25,754 bases of DNA from Roseicyclus sp965662675 (GCF_965662675.1 NZ_CBFIIK010000028.1:1-25754); one strand, 5' to 3'. Shown: positions 7,111 to 15,177, counted from the first letter of the stretch. Notes: generated from the sequence alone by a model not told the origin. Made by a program: numbers and translations.

Positions 7111-8337
7111 CTAAAGCGCGCCGCCGCGCGCGCCGCGGTACCATTGCCGGATCAATGCGCGGTCTTCATCGGTCAGGAATGCGAAATTGCCCGGCGGCAT
7201 GGCGTGGCTGACGCCCGCTTGTAGATAGATGTCCTGCGCTTGGCCAGCGATGCGGGCGGGCGTGTCGAGCATCACGCCACCCGGTGCGGCGGCAAGGCCC
7301 GGCATGTAAACCTCGGACGCGTGGCACATGGCGCAATTGCCCGCGACCAGATCGGCCACCGCGTCAAAGCTGTCATGGGCGATGAAGCGTTCTTGATATG
7401 GGCTCAGCCGCGCCTCTTGCACCGCATCCTCGCGCATCAAGGGCAGGATCGAGAGCCAGATGATCACCCCGAAAATCGCGACCGTCGCCCCCCATGTCCA
7501 CCAGACCATGCCCTTGCGCGCATGCATGGTGTTGAAGAAGTGCCGGATCGTGACCCCCATCAAGAAGACGAGGCTGGCGATCAGCCAGTTCAGATCCGAG
7601 GCAAAGGCCAGCGGATAGTGATTGCTCAGCATCAAGAAGATCACGGGCAGCGTCAGGTAGTTGTTATGCGTCGAGCGCAGCTTGGCGATCTTGCCGTATT
7701 TCGGATCGGGCGTGCGCCCGGCCTTGAGGTCGGCTACCACGATCTTCTGGTTGGGGATGATGATCATCGCCACATTGGCCGTCATGATCGTGGCCGTCAG
7801 CGCGCCCAAGTGGAGCAATGCCGCGCGGCCCGAGAACACTTGTGCATAGGCCCAAGCCAGCGCCACGATGATCGCGAAGAGCAAGACCATCAGCGCCGTG
7901 GGGTTGTCGCCCAGCTTGGATTTGCACAACAGGTCATAGGCGACCCAGCCCACGACCAGCGACAGGCCCGAGATCATCATCGCCTGCCACGGGGCCAGTT
8001 CCATGATGTTCCAGTCGATCAGATACATCTCGGCCCCGACCCAGTAGAGCAAGATGAGCAGCGCCACACCCGACAACCAGGTCGCGTAGCTTTCCCATTT
8101 GAACCATGTCAGATGCTCTGGCATGGCGGCCGGTGCGACCATGTATTTCTGGATATGGTAGAAGCCGCCGCCGTGAACCTGCCATTCCTCGCCATCGGCG
8201 GGGCCTTGGATATTGCGGTTCAACCCCAGATCCAGCGCGATGAAATAAAAGCTCGAACCGATCCACGCGATGGCCGTGATGACATGCAGCCATCGGGCGG
8301 CGAATTCGGCCCAATGCAAAAGAATGGTGATGTCCAT
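7111..8337 (-). CDS. puuD: Membrane-bound urate oxidase/hydroxylase PuuD with C-terminal cytochrome c domain
   Basis: PuuD oxidises urate to 5-hydroxyisourate in purine catabolism and passes electrons to the respiratory chain rather than to oxygen. The 408-residue product begins with about eight or nine hydrophobic membrane segments, starting with HWAEFAARWLHVITAIAWIG. The conserved pair of segments around HGGGFYHIQKY and LRSTHNNYLTLPVIF is present. It ends with a cytochrome c domain whose haem motif is CAMCH (335-339) with a likely axial Met in SHAMPPGN (about Met380). The start is ATG 8337; a longer frame to 8529 reads as non-coding. Other urate or allantoin genes are not in the window. It is divergent from the ABC importer. 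Confidence 0.92.
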   Translation of the reverse strand: MDITILLHWAEFAARWLHVITAIAWIGSSFYFIALDLGLNRNIQGPADGEEWQVHGGGFYHIQKYMVAPAAMPEHLTWFKWESYATWLSGVALLILLYWVGAEMYLIDWNIMELAPWQAMMISGLSLVVGWVAYDLLCKSKLGDNPTALMVLLFAIIVALAWAYAQVFSGRAALLHLGALTATIMTANVAMIIIPNQKIVVADLKAGRTPDPKYGKIAKLRSTHNNYLTLPVIFLMLSNHYPLAFASDLNWLIASLVFLMGVTIRHFFNTMHARKGMVWWTWGATVAIFGVIIWLSILPLMREDAVQEARLSPYQERFIAHDSFDAVADLVAGNCAMCHASEVYMPGLAAAPGGVMLDTPARIAGQAQDIYLQAGVSHAMPPGNFAFLTDEDRALIRQWYRGARGGAL

Positions 8338-8641
8338 GAGTTGCCCCCGTCCCGCTTTCCGGTGCTTTGCGCGACCATCGGACAAAATGCTATCCAAGCG
8401 CAAGCCACCCTCGACGCTGGCACGCCATAGCCGCAGGTGATGGCCTTGGGGGCGCTGCGACGCCAGCGGGCCGATGGCCGGTTTGGGCGGTATTTGCAGG
8501 CCGACTTCCCGCCGCACGGCTTTGGCCAAGTATTGCTGGCTGTTTGTAGCTTGACCTTCGGATACCCCTTTTCATGTCACTGTCACAAAGCTAGGCTTTC
8601 GGCCCATAACAACGACACTGTCCAACCTGGGAGATCGACAG
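8338..8641. promoter_or_regulatory. Divergent intergenic region between puuD and the ABC importer
   Basis: These 304 bases hold no convincing gene. Visible elements include a stem CGCTG/CAGCG near 8455-8475 and TTGACC (8551-8556) without a clear -10. A tandem TGTCACTGTCAC (8575-8586) is followed directly by an inverted repeat AAAGC-TAG-GCTTT (8587-8599), an operator-like arrangement. CATAAC (8605-8610) could be a -10. GGGAG (8629-8633) is the ribosome binding site of the binding-protein gene. Promoters for both directions must lie here, but I cannot place them firmly. Confidence 0.4.
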
Positions 8642-9835
8642 ATGAAGAAGATCCTTCTCGCATCGGCCGCGACCATCGCGCTTGCCGGTGCGGCACATGC
8701 CGACGCACATGGCCCCGTGACGCTGGGTATTTCGCTCGGCTTTACTGGCCCGCTGGAATCCTTGGCCCCGCCGATGGCGGCGGGCGCCGAAATGGCGATG
8801 GCCGAGGTTTCGGCCAGCGGCCAGCTGTTGGGTGGCAAGGCCGTCACCTCCGTGCGCGGCGATTCGACCTGCATCGACGCATCGGCGGCCGTGGCCGTGG
8901 CCGAACGCCTGATCACCTCGGACGGCGTGGACGGGATCGTCGGCGCCATGTGCTCGGGTGCCACCACCGCGATGCTGACCAATGTGGCCGTGCCAAACGG
9001 CATGGTGATGATTTCGCCCTCGGCGACCTCGCCCGCGCTTTCCACGGTCGATGACAACGGCCTGTTCTTCCGCACCGCACCCTCGGATGCGGCGCAGGGC
9101 GTCGTGATGGCAAACATCATCCTCGAGCGCGGCATCGACACCGTCGCCGTGACCTATACCAACAACGACTACGGTCTGGGTCTGGCCAACAGCTTCCAGG
9201 AAGCCTTTGCTGCAGCAGGTGGCACCGTGACCTTGGTGGCAGCCCATGAAGATGAGCGCGCCGATTACTCGGCCGAAGTCGGTGCCTTGGCATCGGCTGG
9301 TGGCGACGCGCTGGTTGTCGCGGGCTATGTGGACAGCGGTGGATCGGGCATCATCCGTGCCGCACTCGACACCGGCGCATTCGACACCTTCGTGTTCCCC
9401 GACGGCATGGTCGGTCAGGCACTGGTCGACAATTTCGGCTCCGAGATCAACGGCTCGTTCGGCCAGTTCCCCGGCACCGATTCCGATGGCGCGGACATCT
9501 ATCACAACCTCGCATCCGCCGCTGGCTTCGACGGCACCTCGGCCTTCTCGAAAGAGGCCTATGACGCCGCAGCCCTGATCATGCTTGCAATGCAGGCCGC
9601 AGGCTCGACCACGCCGGCTGATTACGCGCAGCATGTGATGGATGTCGCAAACGCCCCCGGTGAGCAGATCCTGCCCGGTCAGCTTGGCCGCGCGCTGGAA
9701 CTGATCGCCGCCGGTCAGGACATCGACTATGTCGGCGCCTCGGCGGTCGAGCTGATCGGCCCCGGTGAGTCGGGCGGCGCCTATCGCGAGATCGAGATCC
9801 AGAACGGCGAAATCGTCACCGCACGTTTCCGCTGA
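8642..9835 (+). CDS. ABC transporter substrate-binding protein, branched-chain amino acid/amide (LivJ-like) family
   Basis: The 397-residue periplasmic ligand-binding protein of the importer encoded downstream. A signal peptide is clear: MKK, hydrophobic LLASAATIALAGAAHA, likely cleaved after residue 20. The mature part begins with VTLGISLGFTGPLESLAPPM, the usual opening of Peripla_BP_6 proteins. It continues with SPSATSPALS and the YTNNDYGLGLANSFQEAF segment. Cysteines 77 and 104 (GDSTCID, GAMCSGAT) could form a disulfide. GGGAG precedes ATG 8642. A hairpin terminator after the stop would make this transcript more abundant than the rest, as is common for binding proteins. The ligand is unknown; amino acids, amides or small carboxylates are all possible. 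Confidence 0.93.
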   Translation: MKKILLASAATIALAGAAHADAHGPVTLGISLGFTGPLESLAPPMAAGAEMAMAEVSASGQLLGGKAVTSVRGDSTCIDASAAVAVAERLITSDGVDGIVGAMCSGATTAMLTNVAVPNGMVMISPSATSPALSTVDDNGLFFRTAPSDAAQGVVMANIILERGIDTVAVTYTNNDYGLGLANSFQEAFAAAGGTVTLVAAHEDERADYSAEVGALASAGGDALVVAGYVDSGGSGIIRAALDTGAFDTFVFPDGMVGQALVDNFGSEINGSFGQFPGTDSDGADIYHNLASAAGFDGTSAFSKEAYDAAALIMLAMQAAGSTTPADYAQHVMDVANAPGEQILPGQLGRALELIAAGQDIDYVGASAVELIGPGESGGAYREIEIQNGEIVTARFR

Positions 9836-9857
9836 TCGCGATCTGAAAGCGACAGAT

Positions 9858-9889
9858 GCAGCCCGGGTTCCCCCCGGGCTGCGTTTTTT
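9858..9889 (+). terminator. Intra-operon terminator/attenuator after the binding-protein gene
   Basis: A perfect 10-bp stem GCAGCCCGGG/CCCGGGCTGC (9858-9867 with 9873-9882) has a 5-base loop and is followed by G and six T residues (9884-9889). It lies between the binding-protein stop and the ATPase gene, with no new promoter visible. It is best read as a partial terminator or mRNA-end stabiliser that sets expression ratios in the operon. Confidence 0.85.
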
Positions 9890-9907
9890 CAAAGGAGATC
9901 ACCCATC

Positions 9908-10702
9908 ATGATCGAGGTGCGCGACCTGCATAAGCATTTCGGCGGCTTTCACGCCGTCGATGGCGCCAGCCTGCGGATCGAAACGGGTTCGATCACCGGG
10001 TTGATCGGCCCCAATGGCGCGGGCAAGACCACCTTGTTCAACGTGATCGCGGGCGTATTGCCTCCGACCAGCGGTCGGGTCATCATGGATGGCGAGGAGA
10101 TAACCGGCCTGCCCCCGCATGTGCTGTTTTCCAAGGGCCTCTTGCGCACCTTTCAGATCGCACATGAGTTTCATTCCATGACGTGCCGCGAGAACCTGAT
10201 GATGGTGCCGCCCGCTCAATCGGGCGAAACACTGTGGAACACTTGGTTCGGCAGAAAGCGCATCGCCGATGAGGAACGCGCCTTGCGCGCGAAGGCCGAC
10301 GAAGTGCTGGACTTCCTGACCATTTCGCATCTGGCCGATCATCCGGCGGGCAAGATCTCGGGCGGTCAGAAAAAGCTGCTGGAACTGGGGCGCACCATGA
10401 TGGTCGATGCCAAGATCGTCTTTCTCGACGAGGTGGGCGCAGGTGTGAACCGCACGCTTCTCAATACCATCGGTGACGCGATCATCCGGCTGAACCAGGA
10501 ACGCGGCTACACGTTTTGCGTCATCGAACACGATATGGATTTCATCGGGCGGCTTTGCGACCCGGTCATCGTGATGGCCGAGGGGCGCGTGCTGGCCGAA
10601 GGCACGATCGACCAGATCAAGGCCAATGAACAGGTGATCGAGGCGTATTTGGGCACAGGGCTCAAGAACAAGGACAAGCTGGAAGCGGGGGCAAGCGCAT
10701 GA
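9908..10702 (+). CDS. ABC transporter ATP-binding protein, LivG-like
   Basis: A 264-residue ATPase of the hydrophobic amino acid uptake class, acting on the cytoplasmic face. Walker A is GPNGAGKTT (34-42), the Q-loop lies in LLRTFQIAHEF (78-88), and the signature is SGGQ (151-154). Walker B is IVFLDE (170-175), and the switch His is in VIEHDMDF (His208). The Walker B/D-loop reads LDEVGAGVN where LivG proteins usually have LDEPxAGxN. The catalytic Asp and Glu are kept, so it should be active. AGGAGA (9893-9898) is a good ribosome binding site. The stop overlaps the next ATPase gene by four bases. The pair would form a heterodimer. Confidence 0.94.
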   Translation: MIEVRDLHKHFGGFHAVDGASLRIETGSITGLIGPNGAGKTTLFNVIAGVLPPTSGRVIMDGEEITGLPPHVLFSKGLLRTFQIAHEFHSMTCRENLMMVPPAQSGETLWNTWFGRKRIADEERALRAKADEVLDFLTISHLADHPAGKISGGQKKLLELGRTMMVDAKIVFLDEVGAGVNRTLLNTIGDAIIRLNQERGYTFCVIEHDMDFIGRLCDPVIVMAEGRVLAEGTIDQIKANEQVIEAYLGTGLKNKDKLEAGASA

Positions 10703-11523
10703 CCGACACCCCCTATCAAAACGACCGCGGCAACAAGGACCGATCCCTGACCAACCCCGCGGGTGCCGCGACGATGCAGCCCTCGCCCGGCACGGGGCGC
10801 GCGATGCATAGCGAAAGCGCCTTTTTGATCGGCGATACGATGACCGGCGGCTACGGCCAAGGCCCCGATATCTTGCATGATTGCACCATCGCCGTGAACC
10901 GCGGCGAGATCGCGGTGATCGTGGGCCCCAACGGCGCGGGCAAATCCACCGCGATGAAGGCGGTTTTCGGCATGCTGAATGTTCGGCAAGGCTCGGTCCG
11001 CCTCGATGGTGAGGATATCACCGATCTCACCCCGCAAGCGCGTGTGGCCAAGGGGATGGGCTTCGTGCCGCAAACCGGCAATATCTTCGCCTCCATGACG
11101 GTTGAGGAGAACCTCGAAATGGGGGCTTTCATCCGCAAGGGCGATATCCGCGAAACCATGGAACAGGTCTATGACCTCTTTCCGATCCTGCGCGACAAGC
11201 GCAACCAGGCAGCCGGCGAATTGTCGGGTGGCCAGCGCCAACAGGTCGCCGTTGGCCGCGCACTGATGACCAAGCCCAAGGTCTTGATGCTCGACGAGCC
11301 CACCGCCGGCGTCTCGCCCATCGTGATGGATGAATTGTTCGACCGCATCATCGAGGTCTCGCGCACCGGCATCCCGATCTTGATGGTCGAACAAAACGCC
11401 CGCCAAGCCCTCGAGATCGCCGACAAGGGCTATGTGCTTGTGCAAGGGCGCAATGCCCATACCGGCACGGGCAAGGAACTCTTGGCCGACCCGCAGGTCC
11501 GGCGCAGCTTTCTGGGAGGCTGA
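10699..11523 (+). CDS. ABC transporter ATP-binding protein, LivF-like
   Basis: The second ATPase of the importer, 274 residues from the ATG (10699) that overlaps the upstream stop. Walker A is GPNGAGKST (76-84), the signature LSGGQ (175-179) and Walker B VLMLDEP (195-201). The switch residue is in MVEQNARQAL, where Gln replaces His as is usual for LivF. The first 38 or so residues form a polar, low-complexity extension not found in typical LivF (about 235 residues). In-frame ATGs at 10774 and 10804 are alternative starts, the latter giving a normal length. Coupling by ATGA favours the long form, but this is uncertain. The gene for a small secreted protein follows after two bases. Confidence 0.93.
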   Translation: MTDTPYQNDRGNKDRSLTNPAGAATMQPSPGTGRAMHSESAFLIGDTMTGGYGQGPDILHDCTIAVNRGEIAVIVGPNGAGKSTAMKAVFGMLNVRQGSVRLDGEDITDLTPQARVAKGMGFVPQTGNIFASMTVEENLEMGAFIRKGDIRETMEQVYDLFPILRDKRNQAAGELSGGQRQQVAVGRALMTKPKVLMLDEPTAGVSPIVMDELFDRIIEVSRTGIPILMVEQNARQALEIADKGYVLVQGRNAHTGTGKELLADPQVRRSFLGG

Positions 11524-11525
11524 GC

Positions 11526-11909
11526 ATGTTCCGCGCCTCTCCGAGCGCCCTTTTTATCGGCGCAGCCCTTGCCGCCCTGCCATTCAGCACCGTGGCAGAG
11601 CCGTGGCTGTGCAACTTCACCGTCGAATGCGACCCGACCGCGGGTTGCGCAAGTGGCGGTTTCACCGCACAGGTGATCGCGGCAGACCATGCCGATGAAT
11701 TGTTCTTGTCGACGGCCATGGGCGACAGCCCCGTCATCCGGCTGACCGCGCCCGATAGCCTGCCTGCAAGCTATGCTGGCGCTGGCCGCGCCGGCACCGC
11801 CGAGCTTGTGACAATCGAGGCCGATCGTACCGCCATCATGAGCGTACATCTGTTCGATGGTGACGCCGCCGCCATCACCTATTTCGGAACTTGTGAGGAG
11901 TTGACCTGA
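11526..11909 (+). CDS. Small predicted secreted/periplasmic protein of unknown function inside the ABC importer operon
   Basis: I do not recognise this 127-residue protein. It begins with a signal peptide (FRASPSALFIGAALAALPF, likely cleaved after STVA at residue 24). The mature part is about 100 residues, mostly alternating beta-type sequence, with four cysteines at 29, 35, 41 and 123 that could form two disulfides. There is no lipobox, so it should be free in the periplasm. It starts two bases after the ATPase stop, and its own stop directly abuts the permease ATG, so it is firmly part of the operon. It may assist the binding protein or permeases, but no function can be assigned. Its composition matches its neighbours. 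Confidence 0.85.
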   Translation: MFRASPSALFIGAALAALPFSTVAEPWLCNFTVECDPTAGCASGGFTAQVIAADHADELFLSTAMGDSPVIRLTAPDSLPASYAGAGRAGTAELVTIEADRTAIMSVHLFDGDAAAITYFGTCEELT

Positions 11910-12926
11910 ATGGACGTCCTCAACGCGATCGTCGTCTTGTTGAATTTCGTGATCATCCCGGCCACCGCCTATGGGGCGCAATTGGCCCTCGGGGCGCTTG
12001 GGGTGACCTTGATCTACGGCATCTTGCGCTTTTCGAATTTCGCCCATGGTGACACCATGGCCTTTGGCACCGCTGCGACCATTCTTGTCACTTGGGGCAT
12101 TACCGGCCTTGGCATTTCCATCGCGCCGCTACCCACAGCGCTTCTGGCGCTGCCCTTTGGCATCATGATCACCATGCTTTTGGTGCTTGGCATCGACCGC
12201 GTGGTTTATCGGTTCTACCGCCGGGTCAAGGCAAAGCCGATCATCCTCGTGATGGTCTCCATCGGCGTGATGTTCACGATGAACGCGCTGACCCGCTTCT
12301 TGCCCGGCATCGGCGTCGACGACATCCGCTTCGCCGATGGTGAGCGCTTCTTGATATCGGTGCGCACCTTCCGCGAGATGACCGGCCTCGAGGAAGGGCT
12401 CGCCATTCGCACCACCCAAGCGATCACCGTTGTGGTCGCCGCGATCTGCGTGGTGGCACTGTTTTGGTTTCTCAACCGCACGCGCACCGGTAAATCCATG
12501 CGCGCCTATTCCGATAATGAAGATCTGGCGCTGTTGTCGGGCATCAACCCCGAACGCGTTGTGATGATCACCTGGCTGATCGTGGCGGCGCTGGCCACCA
12601 CGGCGGGCACGCTTTACGGGCTCGACAAGGCCTTCAAGGCCTTCACCTATTTCCAATTGCTACTGCCGATCTTCGCCGCGGCCATCGTGGGTGGCTTGGG
12701 CAACCCGATCGGCGCGATCTTGGGGGGCTTTTTGATCGCTTTCTCCGAGGTCACCGTCACCTATGCCTTCCGCCGTGTGGTGGGCTATCTCGGGCCCGCC
12801 GATTGGCAACCCGAGGGGATGATCCAGCTCTTGTCGACGGATTACAAATTCGCGGTCAGTTTTTCGATCTTGCTGATCGTGTTGCTGTTCCGTCCGACCG
12901 GCATCATGAAGGGTAAATCGATATGA
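11910..12926 (+). CDS. ABC transporter permease, LivH-like
   Basis: A 338-residue inner-membrane permease with about eight hydrophobic segments. The opening TAYGAQLALGALGVTLIYG leads into the family motif RFSNFAHGD. The ATPase-contact loop reads SMRAYSDNEDLALLSGINPERV (about residues 197-218), and the AAAIVGGLGNPIGAILGG motif comes before the last segments. It forms the transmembrane channel with the LivM-like permease. ATG 11910 starts immediately after the stop of the small secreted protein, and the stop overlaps the next permease by four bases. At 338 residues it is somewhat longer than typical LivH (about 300), with an extra periplasmic stretch around 130-160. Confidence 0.94.
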   Translation: MDVLNAIVVLLNFVIIPATAYGAQLALGALGVTLIYGILRFSNFAHGDTMAFGTAATILVTWGITGLGISIAPLPTALLALPFGIMITMLLVLGIDRVVYRFYRRVKAKPIILVMVSIGVMFTMNALTRFLPGIGVDDIRFADGERFLISVRTFREMTGLEEGLAIRTTQAITVVVAAICVVALFWFLNRTRTGKSMRAYSDNEDLALLSGINPERVVMITWLIVAALATTAGTLYGLDKAFKAFTYFQLLLPIFAAAIVGGLGNPIGAILGGFLIAFSEVTVTYAFRRVVGYLGPADWQPEGMIQLLSTDYKFAVSFSILLIVLLFRPTGIMKGKSI

Positions 12927-14233
12927 TCGCGTCGATGGACAGAAAGGCCGTTCTCTTGTTCGCGCTGGTTGGCGCGCTCTTCGTGGGAACCGGTTTTTTC
13001 GAGTCGTGGAATACCACGCTGGGCATCTTCAACATGGCCCTTGTCAGCGCGATCATGGCCTTGGGCGTAAATATGCAATGGGGTTACGCGGGTCTGTTCA
13101 ATGTCGGCGTGATGGGCTTTGTCGCCTTGGGTGGTCTCGCCGCCGTTCTGGTCGGCATGCCGCCCGTAGGCGATGCTTGGGCGGCAGGCGGGCTTCAGGT
13201 TCTTTTGGGCCTTGTGCTGGGTGCTGCGACGATCGTGTTGGCGATCCTCATCTACACGAAGATGCCGCCGACCCGCGCGCGCATCTGGGCGATGATCGCG
13301 GTCTTGGTCTTGGGCTTCGTCATTTTCCGTGCGGTCTTCGACAGCGGCGTCGCCTTGGTCGAGGCGGTCAATCCCGCAGCCGAAGGCTATCTTGGCGGTC
13401 TTGGCCTGCCGGTGCTTCTGGCCTGGCCGCTGGGCGGTGTGCTTGCGGCCGGTGCGGCTTGGATTATCGGCAAGACGGCGCTTGGGTTGCGTTCTGATTA
13501 TCTTGCCATCGCGACCTTGGGTGTCTCCGAGATCATCATCGCCGTTTTGAAGAACGAGGATTGGTTGACCCGTGGCGTGAAGAACGTCACCGGCATCCCC
13601 CGCCCCGTGCCCTATGAGGTCGACCTCCAGGCCACGCCGTGGTTCATTGATCTCGCCGGAAGGCTGGGTGTCGACCCGGTCGCCTTTTCCTCGGTCACGG
13701 TCAAGCTGTGCTATGCCGGGCTCTTCATCATCGTCTTGCTGGTGTTGATATGGTTCTCGGAAAAGGCGTGGAATTCACCTTGGGGCCGGATGATGCGCGC
13801 GATCCGCGACAACGAGGTTTCGGCCGCCGCCATGGGCAAGAATGTCAAATCGCGCCACCTGCAGGTCTTCGTACTGGGCTCGGCCGTGGTTGGCATGGCT
13901 GGCGCGATGATGGCCACGCTCGACAGCCAGCTTGTGCCAAGCAGTTATCAACCCTTGCGTTTCACCTTTCTCGTCTGGGTCATGGTGATCGTGGGTGGTT
14001 CAGGCAATAATTGGGGCGCGGTGCTTGGCGGCTTCCTGATCTGGTGGCTCTGGGTCATGGTCGAGCCACTGGGTTTCGACGCGCTGGTGTTTCTGACTTC
14101 CGGCATGGCCGAGGGTAACTGGCTCCGCGAACACCTGCTGGATTCGGCTGCGCATATGCGGCTTTTGACCATGGGCCTCGTGCTGTTGCTGGTGCTGCGT
14201 TTCAGCCCGCGCGGCCTAATCCCCGAGCGATGA
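12923..14233 (+). CDS. ABC transporter permease, LivM-like
   Basis: A 436-residue inner-membrane permease, the second channel subunit of the importer. Family features are NMQWGYAGLFNVGVMGFVALGG near residues 50-71, GLRSDYLAIATLGVSEII, and the ATPase-coupling loop MMRAIRDNEVSAAAMGKNV followed by a helix. The late motif is VMVIVGGSGNNWGAVLGG. About ten hydrophobic segments are seen, including an additional pair before GLRSDYLA. ATG 12923 overlaps the LivH-like stop; ATG 12935 (MDRKAVLLF) is an alternative. It is the last gene of the importer. The downstream gap to the convergent PaaG-like gene contains the inverted hairpin element. Confidence 0.94.
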   Translation: MIASMDRKAVLLFALVGALFVGTGFFESWNTTLGIFNMALVSAIMALGVNMQWGYAGLFNVGVMGFVALGGLAAVLVGMPPVGDAWAAGGLQVLLGLVLGAATIVLAILIYTKMPPTRARIWAMIAVLVLGFVIFRAVFDSGVALVEAVNPAAEGYLGGLGLPVLLAWPLGGVLAAGAAWIIGKTALGLRSDYLAIATLGVSEIIIAVLKNEDWLTRGVKNVTGIPRPVPYEVDLQATPWFIDLAGRLGVDPVAFSSVTVKLCYAGLFIIVLLVLIWFSEKAWNSPWGRMMRAIRDNEVSAAAMGKNVKSRHLQVFVLGSAVVGMAGAMMATLDSQLVPSSYQPLRFTFLVWVMVIVGGSGNNWGAVLGGFLIWWLWVMVEPLGFDALVFLTSGMAEGNWLREHLLDSAAHMRLLTMGLVLLLVLRFSPRGLIPER

Positions 14234-14240
14234 TCGCACG

Positions 14241-14304
14241 CCCTTCTTCGTTTCAAAAATATCCCGGGGGGAACGGCCAAGGGCCGTGGGGGGCAGCGCC
14301 CCCC
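14241..14304 (-). repeat. GC-rich hairpin element, copy 2, inverted (terminator-like)
   Basis: Read on the minus strand, a GGGGGG-CGCTG-CCCCCC hairpin (14288-14304) and an ACGGCC-CTT-GGCCGT hairpin (14273-14287) come first. A C-run and GGGATATTTTTGAAACGAAGAAGGG (bases 14241-14265) follow. The end matches copy 1 near 4306-4337 closely. It lies between the convergent LivM-like and PaaG-like genes. Its T5 run follows the hairpins in the direction of the PaaG-like gene, so it probably terminates that transcript. Confidence 0.7.
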
Positions 14305-14330
14305 ATGCAGCGGGTGCCGCCCGACCGGGT

Positions 14331-15107
14331 TCAGCGCCCTTCGAAGCGCGCCATCCGCTTTTCTTGAAAGGCCAAGACACCCTCCTTGAAATCGCGCGTG
14401 CGTCCGCATTCGCCCTGCAACTGCCCTTCGAGGACCAGCTGCGCGGCCAAGCTGTTGCCAAAGCTTGCCTGCATCGCCGCCTTCACCCGCTTGAAGGCCG
14501 CCGTTGGTCCTTGGGCAAGCTGCGCGGCGCGCGATTGCCAGTGCGTTTCGAATTCGGCGTCCGGCACGGCTTGCCAGATCATGCCCCATTCATCGGCCTG
14601 TCGCGCAGTGATGCGGTCGGCGAACAGCGCCGCACCCATCGCCTTTTGCAGGCCGATCGTGCGCGGTAGCACCCATGTGCCGCCCGCGTCGGGGATGAGA
14701 CCGATCCGGCTAAAGGCTTGAATAAAAGTGGCACTCTCGGCGGCGATGGTGATGTCGCAGACCAGCGCCAGATTGGCCCCTGCCCCGGCGGCCGTGCCAT
14801 TGACAGCCGCGATCACCGGCACCGGGCATTCGATGATCGCCATCAGCATCGGGATATATTCGTCACGCAAGGTCCGCTCGAGGTTCAACGTCGCGGCACT
14901 TCCGCCATCGCCAAGATCCTGCCCCGAACAAAAGGCACGCCCCGTGCCGGTCATGACCACCACCCGCGCTGTGCGCCCCGCGGTCTCGACAGCATGGGTG
15001 ATTTCGGCGCGCATCTGCGTGTTGAGCGCATTCATCACATCGGGACGGTTGAGCGTGATGACCGCGACGCCCTCGCGATCTTCATAGGTGATGGTCTCGT
15101 AATGCAT
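14331..15107 (-). CDS. Enoyl-CoA hydratase/isomerase family protein, PaaG-like
   Basis: A 258-residue crotonase-fold enzyme acting on acyl-CoA thioesters. The oxyanion-hole segments are FCSGQDLG (59-66) and NGTAAGAGANLAL (about 103-115). The catalytic Asp is in IGLIPDAGGTWVLPR (Asp140), and the usual hydratase Glu in the first loop is not evident. This pattern and the C-terminal RDFKEGVLAFQEKR fit PaaG, the ring-1,2-epoxyphenylacetyl-CoA isomerase, more than classical enoyl-CoA hydratase. No other phenylacetate genes are seen. The ATG at 15107 follows GGAGG at five bases; a GTG at 15113 is less likely because it overlaps the ribosome binding site. It lies 70 bases downstream of ccmH. Confidence 0.88.
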   Translation of the reverse strand: MHYETITYEDREGVAVITLNRPDVMNALNTQMRAEITHAVETAGRTARVVVMTGTGRAFCSGQDLGDGGSAATLNLERTLRDEYIPMLMAIIECPVPVIAAVNGTAAGAGANLALVCDITIAAESATFIQAFSRIGLIPDAGGTWVLPRTIGLQKAMGAALFADRITARQADEWGMIWQAVPDAEFETHWQSRAAQLAQGPTAAFKRVKAAMQASFGNSLAAQLVLEGQLQGECGRTRDFKEGVLAFQEKRMARFEGR

Positions 15108-15177
15108 CTGCACCTCCGGCTGCGTGTCGCGGTGAGATTAGGCGCAACCACGCGGCGCGCAAAGCGCCAACGCCGCG

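Noticed and set aside
7240..8430. Open frame of 396 codons opposite puuD
   Set aside because: The product is rich in His, Asp, Gln and Arg, typical of a mirror frame of a membrane protein gene.
8338..8529. 64-codon upstream extension of puuD
   Set aside because: It is polar and unlike PuuD, which should begin directly with the first membrane helix at MDITILLHWAEF.
8591..9892. Open frame of 433 codons opposite the binding-protein gene
   Set aside because: It is a shadow of a GC-rich gene and includes the terminator hairpin region in its coding part, which is implausible.
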